A program made the translations under genes and the position numbers. Positions 1 to 10,450 of a stretch of DNA of 64,000 nucleotides are shown piece after piece. The DNA is taken from NCBI GenBank assembly GCA_963969345.1, contig OZ017766.1, positions 7,626,001-7,690,000 on the forward strand. Direction: 5' to 3'. This stretch comes from Turbatrix aceti. Taxonomy: Eukaryota > Nematoda > Chromadorea > Rhabditida > Panagrolaimidae. Every line of letters starts with the position of its first letter. The first letter of the stretch is position 1. A model generated the notes under the pieces. It was not told where the DNA came from. It searched no databases and saw nothing but the letters and a program-made list of their open reading frames with translations.

Positions 1-482
1 AATTATAAAATTTTTTCCACCGCAAAACCGTTCTTTTCGTCTCGAGAAAACATGGAGGTCAAAAATTACCCGTTTCACTTATTCTTTAGGCCAAAACAAT
101 ATTTTTTTCCCAAAAAAATACAAAACCGAGGGGAAACCATTTTTTCGTTGCAAGATCCTTTTTTTCGCGTCGACAAAAAAATTGGACCAAAAAACACAAA
201 ACCCGTTTCACAAATTTTTTAGGAATAAAAAATCGTTTTTCTCCCCAAAAAAATGTAAAACCGTAATTTTTCGTGTCAAAACTGCATTTTTCGTTGCAAA
301 ACCGTTGCACAACAAAATTGTTTTTCGTGTCGAAACCATTTTTCGTTGCAAGACCGTTTTTTTGTATCCTAAACTCAAAAACTTTTTTTTTGTGGTTTTG
401 AAACGAAAATCAAAGCAGTTACGTTCATTTCCTACTGTAAAACTCGTAATTTATAATACACAATATGTTATGCCTAACCTCA
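1..482. other. A/T-rich non-coding DNA with CGTTGCAAGACCG motifs
   Basis: No gene seen. The stretch is made of A and T runs broken by recurring words such as TTTTTCGTTGCAAGACCG (near 150 and 330) and TTTTCGTGTCGAAACC. The same words recur in other intergenic and intronic stretches of the window. The open frames here are low-complexity Phe/Lys-rich products of the T and A runs and are not credible proteins. Confidence 0.6.
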
Positions 483-1058
483 TTATTCAACTTTTTTCTG
501 ACCAGCTTTCTCGAGTTTTTTTTCTAGGAGTAGTTTGGTAGCGTATCGAGCCATGTCGTCGACCCTGTTGTTGCCCTCGACGGTAGAATGCCCGGCAACA
601 TGGACGACCTGTGCCCCGAGTTCATCGATGAGGGCTTTCATCTCGATAAATTGATCCATATTTTTGACCTGTTTGCCGTTGTACGTCTTGAAGCCATTTG
701 CAATCCACTGCGTTATCCATTCATTGACAGAGCGTACGAGAACGTGAGAATCCGTAGCAATGACAAAATCCCGGATTCCGTGTTCTTTTGCCGTTTTTAG
801 GGCCATGATGACGGCGGCATTCTCGGCACGACTGTTTGTATGGACGCGTTTGAGGGTCCGGCATCTGTTCCAGGGGTGTTTGGAGCCCCAGAAAATAGCA
901 GCAGCGGCGACGGCCTTGTCACGGTCGCCGTTGAATCTGCACGAGCCGTCTGTGTAGACGATGATGGGGGTGGTCTGGGGAGGGGAGGTGGTGGATGATG
1001 ATGATGACGATGACCCCAATCGGCGAAGTGCCCGTGATAGGCCGGCAAATCGCAGCAT
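483..1058 (-). CDS. Ribonuclease H1 (single catalytic domain)
   Basis: Encodes about 191 residues forming one type 1 RNase H domain, which cleaves the RNA strand of RNA/DNA hybrids. The catalytic set is visible in order: Asp in VYTDGSC, Glu in SRAENAA, Asp in IATDSHVL, His in AGHSTVEGNN, and Asp in NRVDDMAR. The WITQWIANGFKT segment matches the basic substrate-handling region of eukaryotic RNase H1. No hybrid-binding N-terminal domain is present. The ATG at 1058 was chosen because it gives MLRFAGLSRALRRLG, an Arg-rich, acid-free start that could target mitochondria. The open frame continues upstream to 1298, but that part is repeat R1 read in frame and is probably not protein. Single exon, no overlapping neighbour. 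The family call is firm; the start and the localisation are inferred. Confidence 0.87.
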   Translation of the reverse strand: MLRFAGLSRALRRLGSSSSSSSTTSPPQTTPIIVYTDGSCRFNGDRDKAVAAAAIFWGSKHPWNRCRTLKRVHTNSRAENAAVIMALKTAKEHGIRDFVIATDSHVLVRSVNEWITQWIANGFKTYNGKQVKNMDQFIEMKALIDELGAQVVHVAGHSTVEGNNRVDDMARYATKLLLEKKLEKAGQKKVE

Positions 1059-1146
1059 CGGGGGCTGCAAAACTGTATTTTTTCGTGTCAGGACCGTTTT
1101 TTCATCACAAAACCGTTTTTTTTCGTTGCAAGACTTTTTTTGCCGC

Positions 1147-1297
1147 AAATCGTAATTTTTCGCGTAGCGTAAGCGGAACGGAGCAGAGAGGAGTCCCGAA
1201 GCGTGCGCTTGGGGAACTCCCGACGCGAATCCAAATTCGCGATCGAGAGAGAGAAAAGCGAGTTTTCTCTTTATCTGCGGTTGTTTTTCGGTAGTCA
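1147..1297 (+). repeat. End repeat R1, copy 1
   Basis: A 151-bp sequence identical by eye to 4264-4414. It contains CGCGTAGCGTAAGCGG near its start and ends in TTTTTCGGTAGTCA. It forms the left end of unit A. Confidence 0.85.
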
Positions 1298-4114
1298 ATG
1301 GCTGATGTTAATTCTTTCTCAATATTATTTTATTCCCTTGTCTAATTCATATAACCATTTATGTTGTTTTATCACCGGCGAGCCTAATTTCAGCACGCGT
1401 AATCCTATTTTCAGCATTTAGATAAACGAATACGTATGTCTAGCATACAACGAAGGCATTGGGTTTGCGGAGAACAAATGTCGCGCGGAACAGCAACCGC
1501 AACACAGAACGGAGTTCCTCAGAATGTAGGTAGCTCAATTCCTGTGCTAAAAGCGGCACGAGGGCGAAAACCAGTCCAACACGAGAGTGGATACCAGGGA
1601 GGCAGCAAGGAACCAGGAAGCGGCTGCCCAGAGAAGAGCAAGCGGTAGATCGCGGAAGCATGCCCTCCTTCATCTCAAGACAGCAGTCTCTCCAGAAACC
1701 GGCAGGGCATGGGCCACACTGCATTACAGCAGGCGGGTCAGCAGCACGAACATCGGTGAGTTCGCGAGAGAGGTAGGGAACCGGACCGAAGACTTAAATT
1801 GGTCGAAGGTATAGTATAGCCGGCGAAAGTTTTCGGAGGAAACGGGGGAAGGCCGAAACGACCAAGGTCGTGACTGTCCGAGCGAGAGGACGCAGTAACT
1901 TGCAGAAGGCCGAGGCTGACGGTCAGCCAATTTTTTATGGCCAAGGAGGTCCGGAGAAAGGAAGGATGACCTGGATATCGGGGTTTTTCGGTGGATTGCG
2001 GTTCTTTTGTTTGTCAGTTCCGGATATTTTGGTGATTATCAGTACATTCCAGCAGAAAGAGGAAATTTACTTACGGAGGACAGCATGTGTCATCATGATG
2101 AACAGAGTCGGAGGCCCGAAATTGACCAAGGACAGAAAGTCGGGAGAAGTTTTTGGATGATTCAGAAGACGGACGGTAACGTAACGAAGCAGACTCTGTA
2201 CGAGTCAGAGGAAGACGGTGACCGGAAGAAGGTCAAGACTGAGTATCAGACGTCGTGTTCTGAAAGGGGACAGGCCCCAGGAGGGTAACCGAAAGCATGT
2301 TCGAGACATAACGGTCAAGCAGTGGCAGGTAGGACGCCGAGACGCGGCACCGAAGGAGCGGTGGGGGTATGTGGCCCCGGAGAGAGAGAGACCTGAAGGG
2401 TCAGGGACGAGGCTAAGCGGGCTAAGCGGTAACAGGCAGAAGGCCCAGGATGATTGTCAACGACGGGAGACTATCGGAGTGATAAAAACGGAAAGTTTTC
2501 GGAAAAGAAAACTGGAGAGTCCGGTGAAGTTCGAATTTAACCGAGGTTCTGGTGAGCCGGGGCAAGTGTTACTGGCGGAAGAGTAAGAGATCCGGGACAA
2601 CCGGGGGCAGTTTTAGGCTGAAAAGGTGTGAAAAGACGGTGGAGACCAACAGAATCCAGGTGGGAAAGGTCAGACGGGAGACAGAAAACGTCCAGAATCG
2701 TCGAGAAAGTAACCTAAATCGCCCAGGGCAGAGGCTAAGCGGAGCAAATGGCGAAAATCAGAAGTCCAAGGAAGCCAGACACGGCTGTGGAACCCCAGAG
2801 GGGACGTAAGAGGCCTCAGACCAAGGCAAAGCAAGCATACGCAGGAACGGTGGAAAGCCAAAACAAAGGAGAATGGCGCTACCAAAAGATGATATAAGGC
2901 CTAACAGAGGTAGGGAGTAAGGTACGACTTCTGACACGGCTACCAGATAACAACAGAACCCAGATCGCAGGAAGGGCGATGAAACACAAACGCACCAAGA
3001 CAGTCTCGAAGACGAAAGACGGAGCGTGCGCGGAATATTGCGGTTCTCCGAGAGCATTATCATCACCGCATCAAGTCACCTCAGGTCTTCAAGAATCAAA
3101 CTCGAAGTCAACAACGCGATTCGGTGAGTGTTTTTATAAGGGGCCCCGGAGCCCGATTTGCAGGCAGAAAAGAAATCTACGTCGAGCAACCGGCATCAGA
3201 TTCAACGACCAGCAGGGATAGAGGCATGTAAGGCAGAGCGGTCTGACAGTCAGGGATAAAAGTACGAACCCGAAGTATCGAGGTCAATATGTCGATGAGA
3301 GCGTTCAGTCGGGCACGACCAGGTATACCTCTGTAGAGGAAGAAAAAACGCGGCCCGGAGCCTGGCGTCGGTGAACGAAGGGGGGCAGCCCCCAGAAGAA
3401 AAGGTAAACTCCCGCAGTCAGGAGGATTGTCTCAAAAGAGTGGCCGAAAAGGCTCAGAGCCGAGGCTACGCTGACCAAAAGACGAACGGCAGGAATCAGA
3501 TCTGGAGGCTAAAGAGGCCGTGGCAGGCGACCCGAGAGAGCGGCCACAACCGACTAAGGCCGAGGCTACACGAGCCACCAAAGACCGGCGAGACTGGACA
3601 AAACTACGGAATTTTCAGCAATATTGTGTGCGTCGCCTGGTGCACCCAATATCAAAGAAGGATCAAAGGTCGAGGTTATGTAAGCAAAACAGGACCGCAG
3701 GCGACGGGCCAAGGCAAGGCAGGCATCGGAGAAGTATAAAATGAATATATGCACACCGGCAGGCGTCTGCGGTGATCCAAAAGGCGTCACCACGACTTCG
3801 CAGCGCCTGAACTGCAGAAAGGCGGCGTCCGAGCCGGAGCAACAGCGCGAAACACATGTCCGAGCCAGATTTTCACTCGTCTTCAGAAAACGCCAGACTC
3901 GGGGTCACAGACGACTACGAACTCAGTGATGAGCACGAAAAGACAATCACAGAACTCGCATCGGACGAGACGGAGGACGGTTAATTGTGGGAAAAAGCAG
4001 GACCGCATGGGGCACAAGTGAAAGGTAGGCAAATCTTTTGCTGGGTGTTATTTTCAGACATGGACACTCGAGACAAGCCTGACACCCTCAATTCGCTTAT
4101 TCTCCACATTGTCT

Positions 4115-4266
4115 GCCAGCGACGACCGGATAAACCCCTCGCATCCCTAGAGGAGGGACGACTCGGAGCGGAGGGGAGCAAGCGGAGCGAAAAAGAAGTT
4201 TTTCGCGTAGGAACGACGGCAACGGAGAGACGCAGGAACGACGTTGCAGGAGGTCCGGAGCGAAAA
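4115..4266 (+). repeat. End repeat R2, copy 1
   Basis: A 152-bp sequence identical by eye to 5418-5569. It starts GCCAGCGACGACCGG and ends GGAGGTCCGGAGCGAAAA. It forms the right end of unit A and runs directly into R1 copy 2. Confidence 0.85.
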
Positions 4267-4414
4267 TCGTAATTTTTCGCGTAGCGTAAGCGGAACGGAG
4301 CAGAGAGGAGTCCCGAAGCGTGCGCTTGGGGAACTCCCGACGCGAATCCAAATTCGCGATCGAGAGAGAGAAAAGCGAGTTTTCTCTTTATCTGCGGTTG
4401 TTTTTCGGTAGTCA
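4264..4414 (+). repeat. End repeat R1, copy 2
   Basis: Second 151-bp copy of R1, forming the left end of unit B. Units A and B share 3 bp at the junction, so they are joined head-to-tail without spacer. Confidence 0.85.
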
Positions 4415-5417
4415 CCCACCCTCCCACCCAATCACTATTTCAGAAGGAGTTTTAGCGAAACAAGAAAAGGTAAGATCACTCAGGAGAGCCAGAAGAAAAT
4501 GGAAAAGAACCGAGGGACACGAAGACAGGCGAGTGCCGTTACAAGCGGAATGCGGTGGACGGATAGCGGCGTAGATGCTATTTGTTAGGGCTCGCCGGGC
4601 GAGAGCGAGGCTAGACACACGCCGGACATCAGAACCGAAGTCGAAGTCAGACGACCGGGAGATGTCTAAGTCGAAAGGTCGATAGACTGTCCAGACACGA
4701 AGCGAGAAATTACTACGACGCAACACGGGCTCCCACCGTAATACCCGGCTACGAAAGAAGAGCTACCCACGTCTAGGCGAAAGGCATGGAAGAAGAGGGG
4801 CGACAGCAGCCCCAGCGGATCAAGGAAGCCCGATCAGAAGACGGTAAAATGGTTGGTTTTACGGCACTTGCCGGTTTTTATTACAGGTACGGATCAAGCG
4901 GTGAAGACCCACGGACTCGATATAGAGCCTCGTTTTTTTTTGGGATCGCTCTACAAGGAGCAACGAACAAGGCAACAACGTACGACGAGCTGCGGCGGAA
5001 TCCCGAGTATGAAGGGCGATCTGGACCTCCCAACAGGCCAGGGAGGGAAGCCGACTAACGCCGGGCGTCTCAGAGACGCAAGACACCGGAGACGGGCGCG
5101 CCAAGTACCGACGTACAAAGACTCCAAGGGACATTCCACCCGAAGTGATCCCGGTCATAATGTGCGTTTGAAAAGCATTCTACTACGGCACAGCACATGG
5201 TCGAGCAGCGAGCGGTCTACGGTAACCGAGGTGACGCCTTCCCTCTCACTGACTACGATGTCCCGCAGGGATAGCACAGATAGCAGCACTTCCAGAAAAT
5301 GCTCTTCACCCTGTACAGATCATGCCCCCAAAGCTCGGATGTTTCCCCCATACTTCCCTCAATACTTCTTCCAAGTGTCCCCTTTGTTGTACGGTTTACC
5401 CCATGTATAATAACACA

Positions 5418-5569
5418 GCCAGCGACGACCGGATAAACCCCTCGCATCCCTAGAGGAGGGACGACTCGGAGCGGAGGGGAGCAAGCGGAGCGAAAAAGAA
5501 GTTTTTCGCGTAGGAACGACGGCAACGGAGAGACGCAGGAACGACGTTGCAGGAGGTCCGGAGCGAAAA
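5418..5569 (+). repeat. End repeat R2, copy 2
   Basis: Second 152-bp copy of R2, forming the right end of unit B. After it the sequence returns to the A/T-rich CGTTGCAAGACCG type of DNA seen left of unit A. Confidence 0.85.
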
Positions 5570-6161
5570 ACCGTTTTTTCGTGTCGGAAAAATTTTTTGG
5601 CCAAAAACGAAAATGCAAGAAATACAAAACATTTTTTTCGTGGTGAAACCAATTTTCCTGTGCCCAACTTTTTTTTTTTCGCTGATTTTTTCGTGTCAAG
5701 AACAAAATGTTGACGAAAAAAAGAAAATCTAATTTTACTCATTTTATGCCTAAAATTTTGTTAAAAAAATATAGTTTTCTTCCTAAAAATACAAAAAAAA
5801 AATTTTCGCGTCAAAAACCAGATTTTTCGTTGCAAGACCGTTTTTTAATATTTATAAAATTGTTTTTTTAAGCTAAAACAATTTTTTCGTTGCAAGACCG
5901 GTTTTTTTGTTACAAAACCATTTTTTCGCGTCGAGACAAAAATTTTGTCAAAAATAAAATCATCTATTTTTTAGGTCCAAAAATCATAGTTTTTCTTCCC
6001 AAAAAAATACAATCGTAAGAAACAACGACTAAATCCACGCCGGCATGCACCCAGTAGATCGCATTTATGTATCAGTGACTCCTGAATGAATCCGTACAGT
6101 TATCAATTATAAAAAAACAGTCGAGTGTGTGTGCAGTGTTCTGTGTAAGTTGGGTATCGTG
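5570..6161. other. A/T-rich spacer with CGTTGCAAGACCG motifs
   Basis: No gene seen. Contains at least two copies of TTTTTCGTTGCAAGACCG (near 5824 and 5882) and long T and A runs. It includes the 3' flank of the CHMP3 gene. Confidence 0.5.
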
Positions 6162-7578
6162 TCAGTTTTTTGCAGCTTCCAGCTGAGCAACGAGCTGATC
6201 GGCCTGGCGTACGAGATCTTCGTCGTGATCGAGGGCTCCACTCGCAGCGACGGGTGCTTTTCCGAGTTCGCCGGCAGTGACTTCCCAGAGAACGCGTTCG
6301 ACCTCCTCGGCGGCCTTGTCTTCGAGATCTTCCGGCTCGAGGGATTCCATCGTTTCCTCGATCATCTCGCTGATAATTCCCGCCTTCATCATTTCCTTTG
6401 ATAGCTCGCGCATCGTTTGCATGATTTCCGGGACCTTGACGAGTTTTTGCATCGCCTGCATGACTTCGTTCGAGGATTGCATCGCTCCTGCCATCCGGAT
6501 TGTTGCTAGCTGGTGTTGGAGGCCCATGATCGCGGAATTTATCTGTGTTGTCGTCAGGTGCATCTTGTTTACCGCCTGAAATGTGGAAATATAGATTTTT
6601 TGTCTCAAAACCACTTTTTATCGTGGTAAAACCGTTTTTTTCGTGGCAAAACCATTTTTTTCGCTGCAAAACCATTTTTTATGACAAAACAGCAATTTTT
6701 TGTGGTAAAAAAGTTTTTTCGTGTCGAGAAATGTTTTTGATAAAAAAAATGTTGTGTTCTATCTCAAAAAAATTGAAAGGTCCAAAAAATGCCAGAAACC
6801 ACATTTTTGACGATTTTTGGCACTTTTTTGGTAAAAAAAACTACGGAATTTCCACAACTAGGGTACAAATTGATCGACGCGATATTTTTCGAGATCCCAT
6901 TGAAAAATGCCGAAAATCGCAATGACAACATTTGTTTTGGCATTTTTCAAAGTGATAACCCAAAATTTTTCTATTTTTCTTGGAGCCTCCATCAAAAATC
7001 ACGTGGATCAATTTGTACCTTAGCTTTGGAAATGCCGTAATTTTTTAGCTACAACATGCCAAAAATCGTCAAAAATGGCAAAAACATGTTTTTTAGCAAC
7101 CGTAACTCTGCTAAATTTTACAGTAAAAATTTTCAATTGCATGAAAAATTTCCGAAACGTCCCCTGACGCATTCTTTGCAAGTGCGTTTTCATGATTACG
7201 AAAGCACTCCCCGGCCAACAAAAAAATCAATCGTAAACTTTTTTTTTTCAATGTTTACGATTTTTTGGGATAGGCATTAATGCCTATCCCAAAAAATCGT
7301 AAACCAAGCCTACTTTTCTGGACTCGATGAGACTCTTGGCGAGAATCGTGCAAGACTCCTTGTTGCCCTTCTTGGCCTCAGTCTGGATTTCGCGCTTGAT
7401 CTGAAAAAAATGATTCACGTCAGTCAATAAAAACCCACACAGGTAGAAACCTCACCTGTTCCTGCTTGCGCTCAATCTGCCTGATCTGGCGATCGATTTT
7501 GCCAATTTCGCCTCGCATCTTTCGGCTCATCTCGCGAACCTGCTCTTTGGGGTCCTTGGTCTTGCCGAAGAGACCCAT
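6162..7578 (-). CDS. CHMP3/VPS24, ESCRT-III subunit
   Basis: Three exons, complement(6162-6575, 7314-7403, 7456-7578), all phase 0, give 208 residues against about 220 in animals. The product is an ESCRT-III subunit that polymerises on endosomal membranes during vesicle budding and scission. It starts MGLFGKTKDPKE, as in CHMP3. The middle contains NSAIMGLQHQLATIRMAG, and the segment KVPEIMQTMRELSKEMMKAG is strongly diagnostic of CHMP3. An acidic helix follows, and the C-terminus has DQLVAQLEAAKN, a MIM-like end. An in-frame ATG four codons upstream (7590) is possible, but MGLFGKT is the family start. The first intron is short. The second (6576-7313) holds a foldback repeat and a perfect 52-bp palindrome a few bases from the splice donor. 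The identity is firm. Confidence 0.93.
6795..7190. repeat. Foldback element FB2 (GGCACGTTGTAGC family), decayed copy
   Basis: Inverted arms inside the second CHMP3 intron. ATTTTTGACGATTTTTGGCA near 6805 pairs with TGCCAAAAATCGTCAAAAAT near 7058. GGGTACAAATTGATCGACG near 6859 pairs with a matching inverted stretch near 7000. Related copies lie at 13129-16772 and 26285-26835. Confidence 0.7.
7253..7304. repeat. Perfect 52-bp palindrome
   Basis: The two 26-bp halves are exact reverse complements and meet at GGCATTAATGCC with no loop. It lies in the second CHMP3 intron, 9 bases from the splice donor of exon 2. Confidence 0.93.
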
Positions 7579-7872
7579 GACTGACTGCATGGATGTGTTA
7601 GCGCGCTAGAAAATATATAAATGCAAAAAAACAAACGTACGCGGGCGGATCCTTCTTCTGTGACGTCAGAAGCTATCCCTTGACCGATGACGGGATATCA
7701 CTGCAAGTCCCGGACGGCAAAAAAAACGAGAACAATGAACAAAGACCAACGAGAACACAAAAAAAATTGTGACGAGCTAACAAAAAAAACAAGACGAAAC
7801 AACAAAAATTCTCTTCAAGTCACGTTTGGCAAAGTGTGCTGAACAATCTTTGACGGTCGCGCCCGGAAATTT

Positions 7873-7983
7873 TCAGCCTGCTTTGTTTTGTTTTTTTTGT
7901 TCCTCCGAGAGCCTGGATTTGGCTTTATCTTCCATGGCGTTGCTTTGTTCTTTCACCTCGGCTCCCTCGAGGGCACTCGACAT
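7873..7983 (-). CDS. Possible 36-residue micropeptide, unrecognised
   Basis: A short frame between the divergent CHMP3 and RRP46 genes. It starts MSSALEGAEVKEQSN and is rich in Glu, Lys, Ser and Gln, so it would form a charged helix. There is no domain, signal or membrane segment, and no relative comes to mind. It could equally be leader or intergenic DNA of one of the neighbours. Confidence 0.2.
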   Translation of the reverse strand: MSSALEGAEVKEQSNAMEDKAKSRLSEEQKKQNKAG

Positions 7984-8222
7984 CTTTTGACGTAAACAAT
8001 GGCTCAATTGAAGCTTTGGCCTACGTGGAAGAATTTTATATATTTTTTTATATTTTCTTTGTTCGAATTCATTTTTCTTTCTCCAGGGACTTTTCAAGGG
8101 ACAAAAAACATGTTTTTTTTTAATTTTTGGGTCATGGATTTTTTTTGTGAACGTTTTTTTTTGTTGTAAAACTTTTTTTCGTGTCGAGAAATTTTTTTAG
8201 TTTTTTTTTCAATTTTTAGGCC

Positions 8223-8870
8223 ATGGAAGTGCTAGACACGAAGCCGACACTTTTGCTACACGCAGAATTCGACTTCTCAGATGCCGATTCGTCGATTGTG
8301 CTTGCGCAAAACGACACCCGTGTCCTCGCGTGCATCGACGGCCCCGCGGAGCAGCCAATGGCCAAGCGCCTACCCCACGCACTTCGCATAACCGTTCACT
8401 ATACCAAAGGAAACGGTGTAAAAGCGACTCTTCACGATATCGATTCTTTTATCACCCGAATGATCGACACGACCCTCTATCCCCGGGCTGGTCTCGTCGT
8501 CACCATCCACACCCTTCACGACAGTGGATCGTCGACTTCTGCTGCCTTCAATGCGGTCAGTCTGGCTCTACTTGACGCGGGAGTTCCACTTCACGACCTC
8601 TTCGTCGGTGTCGACGTCGCACTACTCCCGGATGGCACCACAATTGTCGGCCCAAATACCGAAATGGAAAGCACAGCGACAGCCCAGGCGTTGGTTGTCT
8701 ACAAAGCCGATCCAGATGGCGTCGTGCCGATGGGTTTCCGCTCGAGGGGATCCTTTACCCCGGATTTCTACGCTCAGGCTGTCCACGCGGGAAGCAACGC
8801 CGCTGCTGACGTCTTTGTGTACCTCAAACAAGCAATGAGTGCACGCCTCGCTGTTTCCAATGTTACATGA
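8223..8870 (+). CDS. Exosome complex subunit RRP46/EXOSC5-like (RNase PH fold)
   Basis: A single exon of 215 residues just after a likely splice acceptor (TTTTTAG then GCCATGG). The protein is a ring subunit of the RNA exosome, which trims and degrades RNA 3' ends; animal RRP46 is structural rather than phosphorolytic. Landmarks are DTRVLACIDGPAEQP (the beta strand and GPAE motif of RNase PH subunits), LYPRAGLVVTIHTLHDSGS, and NAVSLALLDAGVPLHDLFVG, which matches the NAACMALVDAG segment of EXOSC5. The family is about 235 residues, so the length fits. In C. elegans the orthologue is crn-5, also linked to apoptotic DNA degradation. RRP46 is preferred to RRP41, MTR3 or RRP43 by the GVPLHDL region. 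Confidence 0.85.
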   Translation: MEVLDTKPTLLLHAEFDFSDADSSIVLAQNDTRVLACIDGPAEQPMAKRLPHALRITVHYTKGNGVKATLHDIDSFITRMIDTTLYPRAGLVVTIHTLHDSGSSTSAAFNAVSLALLDAGVPLHDLFVGVDVALLPDGTTIVGPNTEMESTATAQALVVYKADPDGVVPMGFRSRGSFTPDFYAQAVHAGSNAAADVFVYLKQAMSARLAVSNVT

Positions 8871-9091
8871 TTTTTTTTTCTGGGTGATGAATAAAAAAAC
8901 TATTTTTGGATCGTTACTGTGAGGAATCTAAAACAAAATGTTGTTTCAAGGGTCTCGAAACGAAAAACATACAAAAAACGCGTTTTTTGGACGATTTTAC
9001 GTGTTTATGTCGAATTTTGTTCAATGCCGTACAAAAAAATTACTCATAAAACGTCGAAAAAAGGTAAAATATCCCGAAAATGGTAAAAAAA

Positions 9092-9431
9092 CAGAAGAAC
9101 ATTCGTGTTCGCTCGCGAACAAAAATAAATTTTCCAAACAGATAAAACAAACAAAAATTTAGGTAAAATCAGTTCAGTGGTGCCGAAATTAATGTTATTT
9201 TTTTCAAAAATGACGAATAGTGTCAATTGCCTTCGACAATAAAAAATGTCGGAAAACTGTCACCGAAAACGTGAAAACGCATAGTACCAAAGTTTACGTT
9301 TTTATGCCCGGTTTGGACAAAATTTTGTAAAAAATATGCTAAAAATCTGTTCGTTGTTCGTTCGCGAACACTGACAAAAAAAATGTTCGTGTTCGTTCGA
9401 AAACAAAAAAACTGCTGTTCGCCCCTCTCTG
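9092..9431. mobile_element. hAT-type MITE (GTTCGCGAAC family), copy 1
   Basis: Shares with three other places in the window the core GTAAAATCAGTTCAGTGG, the segment AAAAACGTGAAAACGCAT and many GTTCGCGAAC words. The right end is GTTCGCCCCTCTCTG. The left end is degraded, so its border is approximate. No coding capacity. Confidence 0.65.
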
Positions 9432-9839
9432 GTTCTTCTTATCTTCCGATAAGAAGGTTACGATTGTTTTGAAATTTTCGTTGCGAAACCATGAACACAA
9501 AAATAACATTCTTTGCTTTGATTTTGTTACTTTTTTTACGATACTTCAGTTTTACGATATTTTTTCCTAAATGTTACTTTTTTGTCGTTTTTTTGGTTTT
9601 CTGTTAACCAATGAATTAGTAATTTAAAAAATTATTTATCATAGTTTTGTTCTAAAAATTCTTGCTTCTGATCGGAGCCCGAAAAAAACGCAAGAACAAA
9701 AAAACAGAACTATTTATCAAAAAAATTACAAAACGAGCACAACTTTTTGGATCCTATGAAAAACCATAAAACAGCAAAAAAATTTGGCGAGATTGATTCA
9801 ATCTGATTGAAATATTTACCCTGACAATTAGGCAATTAT
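9432..9839. other. A/T-rich intergenic DNA
   Basis: Nothing supported beyond A/T-rich sequence and ACGATACTT-like words. It contains the 3' flank of the minus-strand gene that ends at 9840. Confidence 0.5.
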
Positions 9840-10450
9840 TTAAAATTCAAAGAACTGGAACGAAGAAATCTGGTAGCTTTCTTCTTTTTCTGGAAAATAT
9901 GCCGCGACGATGGTATTGATTGTCGGTTCCTGTTCAACACGGACAAGCTGAGCAAATTCTTCGTCCGGATGGTAAAATGCCCAACGCAGAAGATATCGGA
10001 TTTTGTCTTTTGCGGTCACCATCGGCGTCCAGCCGCTGAATTTCACAGCGTCGTCTCGAACGTAGGTGGCGCCTTGGCTGATCAAAGCATCACGAATGAC
10101 TTGGTTTTTGGCTTCGTAGTTTTGCTGGTTCAAAAAACCCGGTTTGTGGTTCAGAAGTGCAATAACTTCTCCACCCTCCCCGAGTTCTTTTTTTAGAAAT
10201 TCAAAAGTTTCTGAATCCAATTCTGCTTTTTCCCATTTTGGTGGGGCTGGATTTTTTGAAGCTGCCGGCCGCGTGCAGAGTCAGTTTCTCAAAATTACGA
10301 ATTTCACTGAAACAAATTCATATTAATTGTTTAATTGATTTTAAATTAATTAATTATAATTTTTAAGTCTAAATTAAAATTATTATCAAAAAAAAAATAA
10401 ACGAACCTTTGCTTTGATTCTGATCCGGCAGACAAGTTGAAAGGATACAT
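9840..10450 (-). pseudogene. Unrecognised two-exon gene with a one-base frameshift
   Basis: Exon 1 (10450-10407) encodes MYPFNLSAGSESK and ends at donor AAAG/GTTCG. Exon 2 starts at 10306 after TTTGTTTCAG and reads EIRNFEKLTLHAAGSFKK, then SSPTKMGK. At the five-base homopolymer 10227-10231 the frame then fails and soon stops. One base fewer would enter the long downstream frame DSETFEFLKKELGEGGEV, which runs to the stop at 9840. Both parts look like one charged, soluble protein of about 165 residues with an aromatic C-terminus. No family was recognised. The break could be a sequencing or assembly error in the A run, or a genuine inactivating indel. No ATG opens the downstream part, which supports the joined model. 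Confidence 0.55.

Larger units (their letters stand above)
1147..4266. mobile_element. Unrecognised 3.1-kb element, unit A (R1...R2)
   Basis: Bounded on the left by repeat R1 (1147-1297) and on the right by repeat R2 (4115-4266). It abuts unit B, which carries the same two end repeats. The outer ends read TTTTTCGCG and GGAGCGAAAA, which gives a short inverted similarity. The interior is purine-rich on the plus strand (GAGGC, AAGCGG and GGAGA words) and has many short frames, none resembling a known transposase, integrase or reverse transcriptase. It may be a non-autonomous DNA element or a heavily decayed retroelement. Confidence 0.5.
4264..5569. mobile_element. Unrecognised 1.3-kb element, unit B (R1...R2)
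   Basis: It has the same end repeats as unit A but a different and shorter interior (4415-5417) with a similar purine-rich style and no credible protein. The shared ends with unlike interiors suggest two non-autonomous members of one transposon family, or an internal replacement. Confidence 0.5.

Noticed and set aside
1059..1298. N-terminal extension of RNase H1 (MTTEKQPQIKRK...)
   Set aside because: This part is repeat R1 and flanking A/T-rich DNA read in frame; the same residues appear in the frame at 3981-4427, which has no RNase H.
1436..3929. Several frames of 60-120 codons inside unit A
   Set aside because: Basic, Gly/Arg/Gln-rich products of purine-rich DNA with no motif and no splice pattern; they look like composition effects.
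4853..5410. A 185-codon plus-strand frame in unit B
   Set aside because: No domain or regular pattern, and it spans the edge of a repeated element; overlapping frames on the other strand are as long.
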